From Butyricicoccus pullicaecorum (GTDB taxonomy: Bacteria; Bacillota; Clostridia; Oscillospirales; Butyricicoccaceae), in assembly GCA_018365995.1 (NCBI GenBank), contig JAGZIY010000012.1:1-64000 (forward strand): DNA of 64,000 bases. The letters run 5' to 3'. Below are positions 16,687 to 25,743 of this stretch, in pieces. The position numbers and the translations under genes are program-made. Below the pieces are notes generated by a model that did no database searches, was not told the origin of the DNA, and was given only the letters and a program-made list of their open reading frames with translations. Every line of letters begins with the position of its first letter. The stretch's first letter is position 1.

Positions 16687-17481
16687 TTAATCAAATGCAG
16701 CATAGTTTGTAAGTACAACATCTGGCAGCTGTTCTATAAACGTGCGAGATTTTGGAGAAACCAGTAGATCCACTTCACACATCCGGTGAAGGTTAAAGGA
16801 CGAATGCAACATTACATCTGTATCCAGATAGGCCGGATGACACATCACTTCAACACAATCATACTTTGTCAGCGCCTCACGCACCGCACGATGCATGCTT
16901 TCTTCAATTGCTGGAGCATACTCTTGTAAAGCTGTATGAAAATGTACACCTGAACATTCAATAAAATCAATTAGTATGTTTCCACATGGAATACCATCTA
17001 TATTTCCTTCTACCCGCCCTTCCTTTGAATTACGCACAGGCAGACTATATTCTTTTGCCAAACGAATAAACACGGATTCTAAATTTTTGAATATATGTAC
17101 ATGATGGTGGGAATCCAGATGGGTTGGATGAATACCTGCGTCCAATACTTTTTCAATCTGCGCTTTCCACTCATCATAAACTTCTGTTACATCGAGCACA
17201 GTTCCCTGATCCTTATAAAAAGACAGCTTATGAAATTCTCCATTCTCCTCCACCAATGTTTTATGACCATCAAGAACCGGTCTTCCGCAAGTAAGTGTCA
17301 GATGTACACCTACGCCAAGTGTCGGATGTGCCTTTGCAAGCGATACCGCATGATTAAACCCAGACATTCCCGCCATCAACGTAGTAGAAGTCAAAACACC
17401 CCGCAAATGACTTTCGATGATGCCATAATTAACACCGTAGGAATAACCAAAATCATCTGCATTAAAAATCAGCTTTTTCAT
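16687..17481 (-). CDS. ChbG/HpnK family carbohydrate deacetylase (YdjC-like)
   Basis: ChbG-type enzymes remove an N-acetyl group from phosphorylated amino-sugar disaccharides such as chitobiose-6-phosphate. The 264-residue protein has the metal-binding motifs FNADDFGYS at residues 5-13 and HLDSHHHVHIF near 120-130. The third conserved piece, VMCHPAYLD, lies near 215. Length is normal. GGGG lies before the ATG. It is the first gene of the operon with EIICB and GH4, which implies an N-acetylated substrate, as in the E. coli chb operon. The promoter overlaps a palindrome, see 17509-17539. Confidence 0.92.
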   Translation of the reverse strand: MKKLIFNADDFGYSYGVNYGIIESHLRGVLTSTTLMAGMSGFNHAVSLAKAHPTLGVGVHLTLTCGRPVLDGHKTLVEENGEFHKLSFYKDQGTVLDVTEVYDEWKAQIEKVLDAGIHPTHLDSHHHVHIFKNLESVFIRLAKEYSLPVRNSKEGRVEGNIDGIPCGNILIDFIECSGVHFHTALQEYAPAIEESMHRAVREALTKYDCVEVMCHPAYLDTDVMLHSSFNLHRMCEVDLLVSPKSRTFIEQLPDVVLTNYAAFD

Positions 17482-17508
17482 ACAAATCCCCTTTCTTTTT
17501 GGTATCGC

Positions 17509-17539
17509 AAGTATAGCATTTTATACTTTTACTTGTAAA
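17509..17539 (-). promoter_or_regulatory. Promoter and palindrome of the ChbG-EIICB-GH4 operon
   Basis: On the minus strand TTTACA (17534-17539) and TATACT (17510-17515) are 18 nt apart. A perfect inverted repeat AAGTATA-6 nt-TATACTT (17509-17528) covers the -10 element and most of the spacer. A repressor there would block RNA polymerase; the nearby RpiR-type protein is the obvious candidate. Confidence 0.65.
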
Positions 17540-17674
17540 TATGCGTGCAGTCTTTTGAACTTTGTTCCAGAAATAAGTTTTTTGTACCTGTGAATATTAC
17601 CTAAAGAACTTCAGTTCAACTTGTAACAAATAGCAAATTCCAGCGTAAGGTCTGACAAATCAGGAGCATAGCGT

Positions 17675-17713
17675 AAAAAAACGCAGATATCACATTTCCA
17701 TGCAATATCTGCG
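17675..17713 (-). terminator. Terminator of trmB
   Basis: On the minus strand GCAGATAT pairs with ATATCTGC around a 13-nt loop and is followed by seven T residues (CGTTTTTTTACGC). It lies about 40 nt behind trmB. Bases 17540-17674 hold nothing else. Confidence 0.8.
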
Positions 17714-17750
17714 AAAGCTTCTGCATACGTTGTCCCCATTCAGCGGGATA

Positions 17751-18407
17751 TTATTTCAGCAGGTTCTGCGGGATTCTCTTTCTTGCCTCAACTCGATAAA
17801 TCCGATACCCCTGTGACGAGAATTTTTCTTCATACTCTGTCATAATATTATCATAATCGGAATGATGCAAATCCAATGAAATATTTTGCAGCAGCCAACC
17901 ATTCTGGCAAAACTCACCCAAAGACCACTCAAAAAGACGCTGATTATCGGTCTTAAAGAAAATTGCGCCATCTTCTGTCAAAATTTCATCATATACCGCA
18001 AGGAATGAACGCCATGTCAGACGGCGCTTGCGCTGACGATTGGGCGGCCACGGATCAGAAAAATTCAGGTAAATAAGCGATATCTCACATGGAGCAAAGA
18101 TTTCGTTGAGCGCAGCAGCATCAAATGATAAAAAGCGCAGATTGGGTAATTCTTCACTCACAGCCTTTTCAGTTGCCATAATTAGTGCGCCCTCCTCCTT
18201 TTCAATGGCAACAAAGTTGATCTCTGGATTACGGCGCGCATTTTCCAAAATAAAACGGCCCTTACCACAGCCAATTTCCAGCCGAATCGGATTCTCATTT
18301 CCAAACAGCTGTTTCCATGCCCCGCGCTGTGCCCTTGGGTCTTCTACCATAACAGACGCACACCGTGCAAAGCGTACATCTAAATTTTTCTTTTTGCGCA
18401 TTCTCAT
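17751..18407 (-). CDS. trmB: tRNA (guanine-N7-)-methyltransferase TrmB
   Basis: TrmB makes m7G46 in the variable loop of tRNAs using S-adenosylmethionine. The 218-residue protein starts MRMRKKKNLDVRF, as in other Firmicutes. The SAM-binding motif is LEIGCGKGRFI near residue 45. The family motif NFSDPWPPNRQRKRRLT lies near 115, although PKxRH is more usual there. The ATG at 18407 is preferred because GGAGG lies 10 nt before it; the ATG three codons upstream is only one base from it. A promoter TTGAAA-18-TATAAT lies at 18446-18475. It is a single-gene unit. Confidence 0.95.
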   Translation of the reverse strand: MRMRKKKNLDVRFARCASVMVEDPRAQRGAWKQLFGNENPIRLEIGCGKGRFILENARRNPEINFVAIEKEEGALIMATEKAVSEELPNLRFLSFDAAALNEIFAPCEISLIYLNFSDPWPPNRQRKRRLTWRSFLAVYDEILTEDGAIFFKTDNQRLFEWSLGEFCQNGWLLQNISLDLHHSDYDNIMTEYEEKFSSQGYRIYRVEARKRIPQNLLK

Positions 18408-18445
18408 GCGTTTCATTCCTCCAAATCGAAACTCTTTGTGCCCTT

Positions 18446-18475
18446 ATTATATCGTGTTTCTTCGTTCCTTTTCAA
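18446..18475 (-). promoter_or_regulatory. Promoter of trmB
   Basis: On the minus strand TTGAAA (18470-18475) and TATAAT (18446-18451) are separated by 18 nt, about 40 nt before the start codon. Confidence 0.75.
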
Positions 18476-18694
18476 GTCCATCCAGCACTTTTTGTGCAAG
18501 AAGCCCGCAAGAACTACTCAAACATGTGATTTTTCCGGCTATGTCCTTCTTCTCAGCTCTGCCTTCCAGTATTTTTATCTCCGTTTGATGGTCGTTCGTT
18601 CGCAGCACCTTGACTATTCAACATGCATGTGCTCTGCTGAAAAAGCTGTTTTTGAAGGTTTTCCCTATGCAACCGTATGGAAAGCAATCCAAAA

Positions 18695-18723
18695 TTGACA
18701 GCACACTATAAACCCGTTATAAT
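18695..18723 (+). promoter_or_regulatory. Full-consensus promoter of malQ
   Basis: TTGACA (18695-18700) and TATAAT (18718-18723) are 17 nt apart, an exact consensus. It also settles the malQ start, because the in-frame ATG at 18677 lies upstream of it. Bases 18476-18694 hold no other feature. Confidence 0.92.
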
Positions 18724-18769
18724 GGCAATAGTATTACCCTCATTTTACGAAGTTAAGGATGGAATTTTC

Positions 18770-20431
18770 ATGGCATTTGACCGCGCAAGTGGCGTGCTCA
18801 TGCACATCACCTCTTTGCCCTCTCCCCACGGCATCGGCACGTTGGGACAGGCCGCTTTCGATTTTGTAGACTTTCTGCGAGATGCAGGACAACGTTATTG
18901 GCAGGTACTCCCGCTCGGACATACAGGCTTTGGAGACTCTCCCTATCAATGCTACTCTGCCGCCGCCGGCAATCCGCTACTCATCGATTTGGATAAGCTG
19001 GTTACATACGGTATGCTCACAACTGACGAGGTCCGCGCAGCCGATTTGGATTGGAATCCGGACAAAGTAGACTATATGCAGCTAACCGGGGTACGCTATC
19101 CCTTACTTCGCCGCGCTTATATGCGTGCGAAAGAGATGCCCTACATCATGGCAGCTGTACAGGCATTCCGCACCTATGCAGCGGACTGGATCGAAGACTA
19201 TGCACTCTTTATGACCCTCAAGGAAGAGCGCTTTGATGGGGCTCCGCTTTGGGAATGGGAGGATGCCGATTTACTGCATCGTGATGCCAAGGCACTGTCC
19301 ATAGCACGGCAGGAATTCAAGGACGAAATCGACTTCCGCGTTTTCTTACAAACCATCTTCTTTGCACAGTGGGGCACGCTCCGTGCTTATGCAGCAAAGG
19401 CAGGGGTGCGTATCATTGGAGATATCCCTATCTATGTTTCTCCAGATTCGTCCGATGTATGGCAGAACCCCCATTTATTCAAGGTCAATGCAGACTGTAA
19501 GCCGCAAAAAGTGGCTGGTGTCCCACCTGACTACTATTCTGCAACCGGACAACTCTGGGGAAACCCTGTTTATGCTTGGAAAGAGCACGAAAAAACCGGA
19601 TACGCATGGTGGATCTGGCGTTTAAAACAAAACGCCGATTTATTTGATGTCATTCGTATTGACCATTTCCGTGGCTTTGAAGCATTCTGGGAGGTCGATG
19701 CAGACGAAGAAACTGCAATCCATGGCGCATGGCGCAAAGGTCCCGGGATCAAGCTGTTCCGTGCACTGGAGCAAGCGCTGCCAGCGCTTCCGATTATTGC
19801 AGAAGATCTTGGTGTGATGACAGACAAGGTCAAGGCATTGCTGCGCAGTACCGGATTTCCCGGGATGCGTGTTATGATTTTCGGATTCAATCGGTTCGAA
19901 GATAACGATCACTTACCGCATAACTATCCGATAAATTCTATTGTTTATACCTCAACCCATGATTCTCAGTCCATTTGCGAACAGATTTTAGACCTCTGCG
20001 AACCAGATGACGCCGTCTTTGCCAAAGAATATATCCGCTGGGATGGTAAGGAGCCGCTTGCATGGTCGGCAATCCGAACCCTGTTTTCCTCTCCCTCCTC
20101 CATTGCCATGACAACAATGCAGGACTTATTAAATCTCGGAGCAGACGCACGTATGAATACCCCCGCTACCGTAGGCGGAAACTGGGCATGGCGTGTGCGC
20201 AAAGAGGGGATCAATACGGACGTTGCAGCATTTCTGCGCCGCGTAACCGACGTAAATCGCCGCCTGCACCCAATCCCCGAAATCTTTGAACAAAAACCAT
20301 TGACTGAAATCAAGTGCTGCTCAGTTGCTTCGGATATGGATTATGGTGCCCGCCGATATTGGACGGACGTAAACGAACAATATACCTTGCTTTTGAAAGC
20401 AAATGCCTTTTTCTCTCGCTTTGAGCTCTAA
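18770..20431 (+). CDS. malQ: 4-alpha-glucanotransferase (amylomaltase)
   Basis: MalQ moves alpha-1,4-glucan segments between maltodextrins and releases glucose in starch or glycogen use. The 553-residue GH77 protein begins MAFDRASGVLMHITSLPSPHGIGTLG, which is the typical family start. Catalytic regions are visible: FDVIRIDHFRGFEAFWEV (nucleophile Asp in the family), PIIAEDLGV (acid/base Glu) and YTSTHDSQS. AAGGATGGA precedes the ATG. No maltodextrin transporter or phosphorylase lies nearby, so this is an isolated gene. A 63-nt gap separates it from the HAD-LUD gene, which may be co-transcribed. Confidence 0.96.
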   Translation: MAFDRASGVLMHITSLPSPHGIGTLGQAAFDFVDFLRDAGQRYWQVLPLGHTGFGDSPYQCYSAAAGNPLLIDLDKLVTYGMLTTDEVRAADLDWNPDKVDYMQLTGVRYPLLRRAYMRAKEMPYIMAAVQAFRTYAADWIEDYALFMTLKEERFDGAPLWEWEDADLLHRDAKALSIARQEFKDEIDFRVFLQTIFFAQWGTLRAYAAKAGVRIIGDIPIYVSPDSSDVWQNPHLFKVNADCKPQKVAGVPPDYYSATGQLWGNPVYAWKEHEKTGYAWWIWRLKQNADLFDVIRIDHFRGFEAFWEVDADEETAIHGAWRKGPGIKLFRALEQALPALPIIAEDLGVMTDKVKALLRSTGFPGMRVMIFGFNRFEDNDHLPHNYPINSIVYTSTHDSQSICEQILDLCEPDDAVFAKEYIRWDGKEPLAWSAIRTLFSSPSSIAMTTMQDLLNLGADARMNTPATVGGNWAWRVRKEGINTDVAAFLRRVTDVNRRLHPIPEIFEQKPLTEIKCCSVASDMDYGARRYWTDVNEQYTLLLKANAFFSRFEL

Positions 20432-20494
20432 GGCAATCCGCGCACAGGGATTCATATCTGTGCTTGTGAAATCGAAAGGAGATCTTATAAAACC

Positions 20495-21724
20495 ATGAGC
20501 ATCAAAGCCGTAATTTTTGATTTAGATGGCACGCTGCTTGATACATTAGGTGACTTGACCAGTGCCGTCAATGCAGCAATGCGGTATTACCATTTCCCCC
20601 TTTTAAGTGAAGCCGATGTATGTGCACGTGTCGGGAATGGTGTGCGCCGCCTGATCGAACAAAGTGTTCCAGCAAATACGGAATCTCAAGTCATTGACGA
20701 TTGTCTCAAGCGCTTTCAAGCACACTACGAAACACATCTGGTAGAACGCACACATCCATATCAGGGGATTCCCGCAGTCATGGAAGCGTTTCACAGTCGT
20801 GGTGTGCGCATGGCGGTTCTTTCGAATAAATATCAAGCCGCCGCAGAGCGATTGATTTCCCATTATTTTCCCAATCGGATCACGCTGATCCGCGGAGAGA
20901 TTGTTGGAATCCCACGCAAGCCTGATCCAACTTCTACAAACCAAATTCTGAGCATGCTCAATGTGCAGGCAGACGAAGTCTTATATATCGGAGATAGTGA
21001 TGTAGATATGCAGACGGCAAAGGCAGCCGGCATCACTGCAATTGGTGCACTTTGGGGCTTCCGCGACCGCGAATCCCTATTGGCAGCAGGTGCTGAGCAC
21101 GTTGTTGAGCACCCTGAAGATCTCATTCAACTGCTTGACCGATTACAGCTTGATGCTGCCATGCAGGCTTTTGAGCGAAATGGTTTTACATGGACATTCT
21201 GTGCGACCTCTGCACAAGCAGCTGACTATGTAGCAAGTCAATGCCACGGAAAAACAATCGGCATGGGCGGCTCTGTCACATTGGATACCCTCGGCATCTA
21301 TGACATGCTGAAAAAAGAGGACGCACAGATTTCTTGGCATTGGAAGGGCGACGAAATTCGCTCCACTGGCGATGTGTTCCTGACCTCTGCCAATGCGATT
21401 TCCGCAACCGGAGAAGTTGTAAATATTGATGGTGCATGCAACCGAATTGCCGCATCAGTATATGGCTTTGATACCTGCTATGTGGTCTGCGGCATCAACA
21501 AGCTGACCCCCGACCTAGACAGCGCAATGCGCCGTGCACGTGAGATTGCCGCACCGCTCAACACCAAGCGGCTGGGCAAGCGCACCCCCTGTACAGTTGA
21601 TGGTCAGTGTCATGATTGTCACAGTCCCGAACGAATCTGCCGTGCCATGACGATTCTCATGGCGCCTCCTTCCCGTATGTCCCATTACGAAATTGTGATG
21701 GTCGGTGAAAACATCGGGTACTAA
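20495..21724 (+). CDS. HAD phosphatase fused to a LUD (DUF162) domain
   Basis: This 409-residue protein joins two domains. Residues 1-215 form a HAD hydrolase of the phosphoglycolate phosphatase (Gph) type: nucleophile motif FDLDGTLLD at 8-16, the Thr/Ser motif VLSNK near 108, and the acidic motif YIGDSDVDMQTAKAAG near 167. Residues 216-409 form a LUD domain of the YkgG/LutC/DUF162 type. Its signs are GKTIGMGGSVTLDTLGIYDML, FLTSANAISATGEVVNIDGACNRIAAS and the cysteine-rich CTVDGQCHDCHSPERIC. The stop follows VGENIGY, typical of stand-alone LUD proteins. The ribosome site AGGAGAT precedes the ATG. HAD-LUD fusion is unusual; LUD proteins usually occur alone or with lactate or iron-sulfur partners. 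The phosphatase substrate cannot be inferred. Confidence 0.9.
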   Translation: MSIKAVIFDLDGTLLDTLGDLTSAVNAAMRYYHFPLLSEADVCARVGNGVRRLIEQSVPANTESQVIDDCLKRFQAHYETHLVERTHPYQGIPAVMEAFHSRGVRMAVLSNKYQAAAERLISHYFPNRITLIRGEIVGIPRKPDPTSTNQILSMLNVQADEVLYIGDSDVDMQTAKAAGITAIGALWGFRDRESLLAAGAEHVVEHPEDLIQLLDRLQLDAAMQAFERNGFTWTFCATSAQAADYVASQCHGKTIGMGGSVTLDTLGIYDMLKKEDAQISWHWKGDEIRSTGDVFLTSANAISATGEVVNIDGACNRIAASVYGFDTCYVVCGINKLTPDLDSAMRRAREIAAPLNTKRLGKRTPCTVDGQCHDCHSPERICRAMTILMAPPSRMSHYEIVMVGENIGY

Positions 21725-21772
21725 GTCTCTCTGGATAAGGGTATTCTGAGACATTTCTCATTCACAAAACAG

Positions 21773-21802
21773 CAGGCACAGTGCCATTTCGCACTGTGCC
21801 TG
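21773..21802. terminator. Terminator between the HAD-LUD gene and rsmI
   Basis: CAGGCACAGTGC pairs perfectly with GCACTGTGCCTG around CATTTC. It is a strong stem between converging genes, but the T run after it is weak on both strands. Confidence 0.65.
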
Positions 21803-21901
21803 TTCCTATATTTATGTATTTCAGCCAACCTGAGATTTTTACATATACTGAAAAACCGTGATGTGACCCGCTGGATTCCCTATACAAAGGAATCAAATTT
21901 T

Positions 21902-22750
21902 TTACTCCTGTTCCTTTAGCGCAAGCTGATAAAGTGCATTTTTCTTCACACCACATTCAGCCGAAACCATTTTGACCGCATCTTTCAGAGTTTCTCCCTG
22001 TGAAAGCCGTACCTGTACTGCTTGCAGGGCACGCTCCATTGCGGCATCTGCATCTTCTTCTGTCACGATTTCAGGGGCGCCCTCTACAATCAGCACAAAT
22101 TCACCGCGGGGCGGATTGTCCGCAAAATAGTCCACAGCTTCACCCAAGGTACAGCGCCGTGTTTCTTCATGCAGTTTGGTCAGTTCCCGAGACAATGCAA
22201 TATGCCGCTCTGTACCAAACGCAGCACACAAATCCTCTAAGGTCGCACGCAGCTTGTGCGGTGCCTCATAAAAAATCATTGTACGCTTTTCATCACGCAG
22301 CATGTCTAAATGCGTTCTGCGTGCTTTTTTATTGACAGACAGAAATCCTTCAAAGCACCAGCGTCCTGTTGGCAGACCGGAAGCTGCCAACGCACAAACT
22401 GCCGCACAGCAGCCGGGTACAGGAATCACTGGAATCCCCTCTGGTGCACACAGGGCAACCAGATCCTCTCCCGGGTCGGAAACCGCCGGTGTTCCCGCAT
22501 CAGTCACAAGTGCACAGCTTTCTCCGGTCAGCAGACGTGATAAAATTTCTTCTCCACGCTGTCTGCGATTGTGTTCATAGTAGCTGATGAGCGGCTTTGC
22601 CGGAAGTTCGAGCGCTGTCATCAGCTTTTTGGTGACACGGGTATCCTCTGCAGCGATAAAATCCACCTCACGCATCACCGCACAGGCACGCGGCGAAAAA
22701 TCCCCTAAATTTCCAATTGGAGTTGCCACCAGATATAACGTACCGGACAT
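21902..22750 (-). CDS. rsmI: 16S rRNA (cytidine(1402)-2'-O)-methyltransferase RsmI
   Basis: RsmI methylates the ribose of C1402 in the 16S decoding centre. The 282-residue protein shows the tetrapyrrole-methylase-like fold of the family: GTLYLVATPIGNLGDFSPRA at residues 3-22, AAEDTRVTKKLM near 35, VTDAGTPAVSDPGEDLV near 80-96 and IPVPGCCAAVCALAASGLP near 105. A C-terminal segment with EVALKDAVK-like repeats ends NALYQLALKEQE. It sits 15 nt after the methyltransferase gene upstream, a gene pair conserved in Firmicutes (yabB-rsmI). Confidence 0.96.
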   Translation of the reverse strand: MSGTLYLVATPIGNLGDFSPRACAVMREVDFIAAEDTRVTKKLMTALELPAKPLISYYEHNRRQRGEEILSRLLTGESCALVTDAGTPAVSDPGEDLVALCAPEGIPVIPVPGCCAAVCALAASGLPTGRWCFEGFLSVNKKARRTHLDMLRDEKRTMIFYEAPHKLRATLEDLCAAFGTERHIALSRELTKLHEETRRCTLGEAVDYFADNPPRGEFVLIVEGAPEIVTEEDADAAMERALQAVQVRLSQGETLKDAVKMVSAECGVKKNALYQLALKEQE

Positions 22751-22765
22751 ACAAAAAACACCTCT

Positions 22766-23470
22766 CTATTTTCCATAAATCATGCGATATTCCTGTGAGA
22801 GTGCCCCCTCTGCATCACAGACAAACAGCGGCGGCTCCACCACAAGTCCCTCTGCGCTGCCGCGCCTGCACGCAATCATCACCGCAGAAGGCGCAGCAGA
22901 GGCACTTTGATGCACAAAGCGCATTCGTTTTGGGGTCAATCCACAGCTTTGTAAAGCATCCAGCAACGGGCATAGACGTTCTGGGCGAAATACGATTGCA
23001 CACCGTCCACCTGTTGGCAATACCCATGCCATCGCAGAAACGATTTGTGCAATATCAGCTGTTTCATCTTGACGTGCCGTTGCATGTGCAGTCTGTGCGG
23101 CACTTTTTCCGGATTGTGCTGTAAAATACGGCGGGTTACAGATGACATACTGCATAGAACCATGCGGGATATGACTTCGAATCTGGCGCAGATCCCCTTG
23201 TAGCACAGAGACATTGAGAAGCTTGTTCTTCTCAATGCTGCGCACAAACAATTGTATTGGTTCCTCCTGTAACTCCAATCCGGTAATTTGAAGGTCTTTT
23301 CTCCAGCACAGCAGGGAAAGTGCACCGGTTCCACACCCCAAGTCGAGTACACGTGCACGGTGCGGGATCTGTGCAAAGTGCGAAAGCAGGACTGAATCCT
23401 GTCCCAGCTTAAAATAGCGGTCATCTTGCAGCAATAACAGCCCATTGGGCAGCTGTTCCATGGTTTCCAT
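22766..23470 (-). CDS. TrmN6/YfiC-like N6-adenine methyltransferase (YabB type)
   Basis: This class I SAM methyltransferase resembles E. coli YfiC (TrmN6), which makes m6A37 in tRNA-Val, and Bacillus YabB. It begins METMEQLPNGLLLLQDDRYFKLGQDSVLLSHFA, the usual family start. The SAM motif is VLDLGCGTGALSLL near residue 44 and the catalytic N6-adenine motif is CNPPYF near 112. The start at 23470 fits family length (234 residues); AAGGAGA lies 13 nt upstream, rather far. A longer in-frame start at 23581 has no good ribosome site. It is followed by rsmI with 15 nt spacing. The true RNA target is inferred by family only. Confidence 0.85.
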   Translation of the reverse strand: METMEQLPNGLLLLQDDRYFKLGQDSVLLSHFAQIPHRARVLDLGCGTGALSLLCWRKDLQITGLELQEEPIQLFVRSIEKNKLLNVSVLQGDLRQIRSHIPHGSMQYVICNPPYFTAQSGKSAAQTAHATARQDETADIAQIVSAMAWVLPTGGRCAIVFRPERLCPLLDALQSCGLTPKRMRFVHQSASAAPSAVMIACRRGSAEGLVVEPPLFVCDAEGALSQEYRMIYGK

Positions 23471-23646
23471 TGGTTTTTCCTGTCTCCTTTGCGCAAAATG
23501 TATCATGTACCTTGATGTCTTTCCGGTTTTACAAAGTTTTCCATCTCTTTTTCTTCGGATAACGCCTCTATTCTGCCACAATTGTTTACAGTTGCTTTTT
23601 ATGATAACAGAAATGATTTAGACTGTCAAACTGTATATAATTGTGT

Positions 23647-23675
23647 TTGACAAATGGCGTAAATACGGATAGACT
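23647..23675 (+). promoter_or_regulatory. Promoter of the pyruvyl-transferase-like gene
   Basis: TTGACA (23647-23652) is followed after 17 nt by TAGACT (23670-23675). The GTG start lies about 55 nt downstream. Confidence 0.6.
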
Positions 23676-23738
23676 ATATTTGATATGTTTTTTTAACAAA
23701 AACTTTTGAATTTTGAAATGATACAGAGGACTTGAATT

Positions 23739-24923
23739 GTGAAGAAAGTAATGCTTTATGAGCACGGCGGCAGCCTCAATCATGGTTGTGAGGCACTGAT
23801 TCGCACCATCTCCGCGATCAGTAAGGAAAAAACCGGAGCGGAGGTCATACTCTGCTCCTATGCCCCTAAGGAAGACCATACCTGCAACATGCAGGAGGCA
23901 GTCGATTCCATTGTACAAAACGATCAGGTACTGCGCCGTTTTTCGCCGGCTTGGTTCGTTTATCAGTTTGACAAGCGCGTAACACACTCACAGGCGCTTC
24001 AGGATAAATTCCTAACCGAAAAAACCTGTCTGCGCCTTGCAAAGGATTGTGACGTATCCATTGCTGTTGGTGGGGACAACTATTGTTATAATAAAGGACA
24101 GCAGTTCTGGCCCACTGACCGTGCACTCAAAAAGCAAGGCTCTAAAATGCTGCTCTGGGGTTGTTCTATCGAGCCGCGTGATTTGGATGAAACCTTCACC
24201 CGTCAGCTGTCCTGTTTCGATATCATCTGCGCACGTGAGTCCATCACTGCCGACGCACTCAAACAAGCTGGTTTAGGTGAAAAGGTACGTCTCATTCCAG
24301 ACCCTGCCTTTACTCTGGAAACCCTAGAACTTCCACTGCCCGAAGGATTCCAGCCCAACAACACCGTTGGCATCAATGTTTCTCCCATGATTATTTCCAA
24401 CGAGGAACAGGGCGGTGCGACGATGGCGAACTATTTAACCCTCATCGAGCATATCCTGAAGGAGACCAACCTCTCTGTTGCACTTATCCCACATGTTGTA
24501 TGGGACTATAATGATGACAGGGTACCTCTGCGCCGTTTGTATGAGCAGTTCAAGGCAACGGGACGTGTGGTACTGATTCCCGATGCAGACTGCCGAGAAT
24601 TGAAGGGGTATATCGCACGCCTGCGATGTTTCGTGGGTGCACGCACCCATTCAACCATAGCCGCTTATTCCTCATGTGTTCCCACCTTGGTCGTGGGCTA
24701 CTCAGTCAAAGCCAAGGGCATTGCAAAAGATTTATTTGGCACTTACGAGGGCTATACACTTCCAGTGCAAAACCTAAAGAATCCAGATGATCTCAAAAAC
24801 GCTTTCCTTTGGCTTATGGAGCGAGAAGATGATATCCGCGCACATTTGACTGAAATCATGCCCGCCTATGCCGCCCGTGCAAAAGAAGCGGGTGATGCAC
24901 TGGCTGAGCTGATGGCCCGCTGA
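23739..24923 (+). CDS. Polysaccharide pyruvyl transferase family protein
   Basis: The 394-residue protein belongs to the family of CsaB, WcaK and PssM, which attach pyruvate ketals to cell-surface glycans. Typical signs are the N-terminal [32 protein letters not shown] near residue 106, [10 protein letters not shown] near 187 and the C-terminal [38 protein letters not shown]. It starts with GTG, preceded by AGAGGA. cysE follows after 29 nt on the same strand. No other envelope glycan gene is adjacent, so its acceptor is unknown. The family call is firm, the reaction is not. Confidence 0.85.
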   Translation: MKKVMLYEHGGSLNHGCEALIRTISAISKEKTGAEVILCSYAPKEDHTCNMQEAVDSIVQNDQVLRRFSPAWFVYQFDKRVTHSQALQDKFLTEKTCLRLAKDCDVSIAVGGDNYCYNKGQQFWPTDRALKKQGSKMLLWGCSIEPRDLDETFTRQLSCFDIICARESITADALKQAGLGEKVRLIPDPAFTLETLELPLPEGFQPNNTVGINVSPMIISNEEQGGATMANYLTLIEHILKETNLSVALIPHVVWDYNDDRVPLRRLYEQFKATGRVVLIPDADCRELKGYIARLRCFVGARTHSTIAAYSSCVPTLVVGYSVKAKGIAKDLFGTYEGYTLPVQNLKNPDDLKNAFLWLMEREDDIRAHLTEIMPAYAARAKEAGDALAELMAR

Positions 24924-24952
24924 CTGCCGTTCTCATAAAAAGAAGGTTTGTT

Positions 24953-25630
24953 ATGTTTCTCCATGATCTGATTGAAGATGCCCGCTCCATTCGAGACCGT
25001 GACCCTGCTGCACGTTCTACCGCAGAAGTATTCCTGCTTTATCCCGGCTTTCACGCTCTCATCTATCACCGTCTGACCCATTGGCTTTACCAGCACAAAC
25101 GCTTTTTCCTCGCACGCATGATTTCACAATTTGCCCGTACCATGACAGGGGTAGAAATCCATCCCGGTGCAACGATTGGTCGTGGTCTGTTCATTGACCA
25201 TGGAATGGGCATTGTAATTGGTGAAACTGCCGAGGTTGGAGATTACTGCACCATTTATCATGGAGTAACATTGGGCGGTACTGGCAAGGATACCGGAAAG
25301 CGCCATCCAACCATTGGCAACAATGTCCTGATTTCAACAGGTGCAAAAGTTTTGGGGCCTTTCACAGTTGGGGATAATTCGCGCATCGGTGCAAATGCGG
25401 TTGTCTTGCAGGAGGTACCGCCAAATTCTACGGTTGTTGGTCTAAAAGCGCGCGTTGTCAAAATTGATGGACATCGTGTGCCTTCCTTTGACCTTGACCA
25501 AATCCATGTTCCCGACCCGCTTTCTCAAGAACTGTGCCGTTTGGAGCATCGTGTTTTTGAAAATGAACGCCGCCTAAATGCACAGACAGAATCCGCTGCG
25601 CAATCAACCGCAAATCAACAGAAAGAATAA
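24953..25630 (+). CDS. cysE: Serine O-acetyltransferase
   Basis: CysE acetylates L-serine with acetyl-CoA, the first step to cysteine. The 225-residue protein has the helical N-terminal part [42 protein letters not shown] and then left-handed beta-helix hexapeptide repeats. Catalytic residues lie in [18 protein letters not shown] and [18 protein letters not shown]. It belongs to the shorter bacterial type. The C-terminal tail after [23 protein letters not shown] is helical and glutamine-rich. The ATG lies 29 nt after the upstream stop. No feedback site can be judged by eye. Confidence 0.96.
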   Translation: MFLHDLIEDARSIRDRDPAARSTAEVFLLYPGFHALIYHRLTHWLYQHKRFFLARMISQFARTMTGVEIHPGATIGRGLFIDHGMGIVIGETAEVGDYCTIYHGVTLGGTGKDTGKRHPTIGNNVLISTGAKVLGPFTVGDNSRIGANAVVLQEVPPNSTVVGLKARVVKIDGHRVPSFDLDQIHVPDPLSQELCRLEHRVFENERRLNAQTESAAQSTANQQKE

Positions 25631-25649
25631 AAATACACTAAAATTCTTA

Positions 25650-25678
25650 TTTACAAATCCATACTCGATTAGTATAAT
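25650..25678 (+). promoter_or_regulatory. Promoter of the Fur-family gene
   Basis: TTTACA (25650-25655) and TATAAT (25673-25678) are separated by 17 nt. The stretch up to the gene is very AT-rich and could hold a Fur or Per box, but I see no perfect one. Confidence 0.75.
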
Positions 25679-25743
25679 AAAATTAAATAAGAAACATTTC
25701 TATTTTGTATCTTATATTCTTTCTGATAAATAGGAGAACTCTT

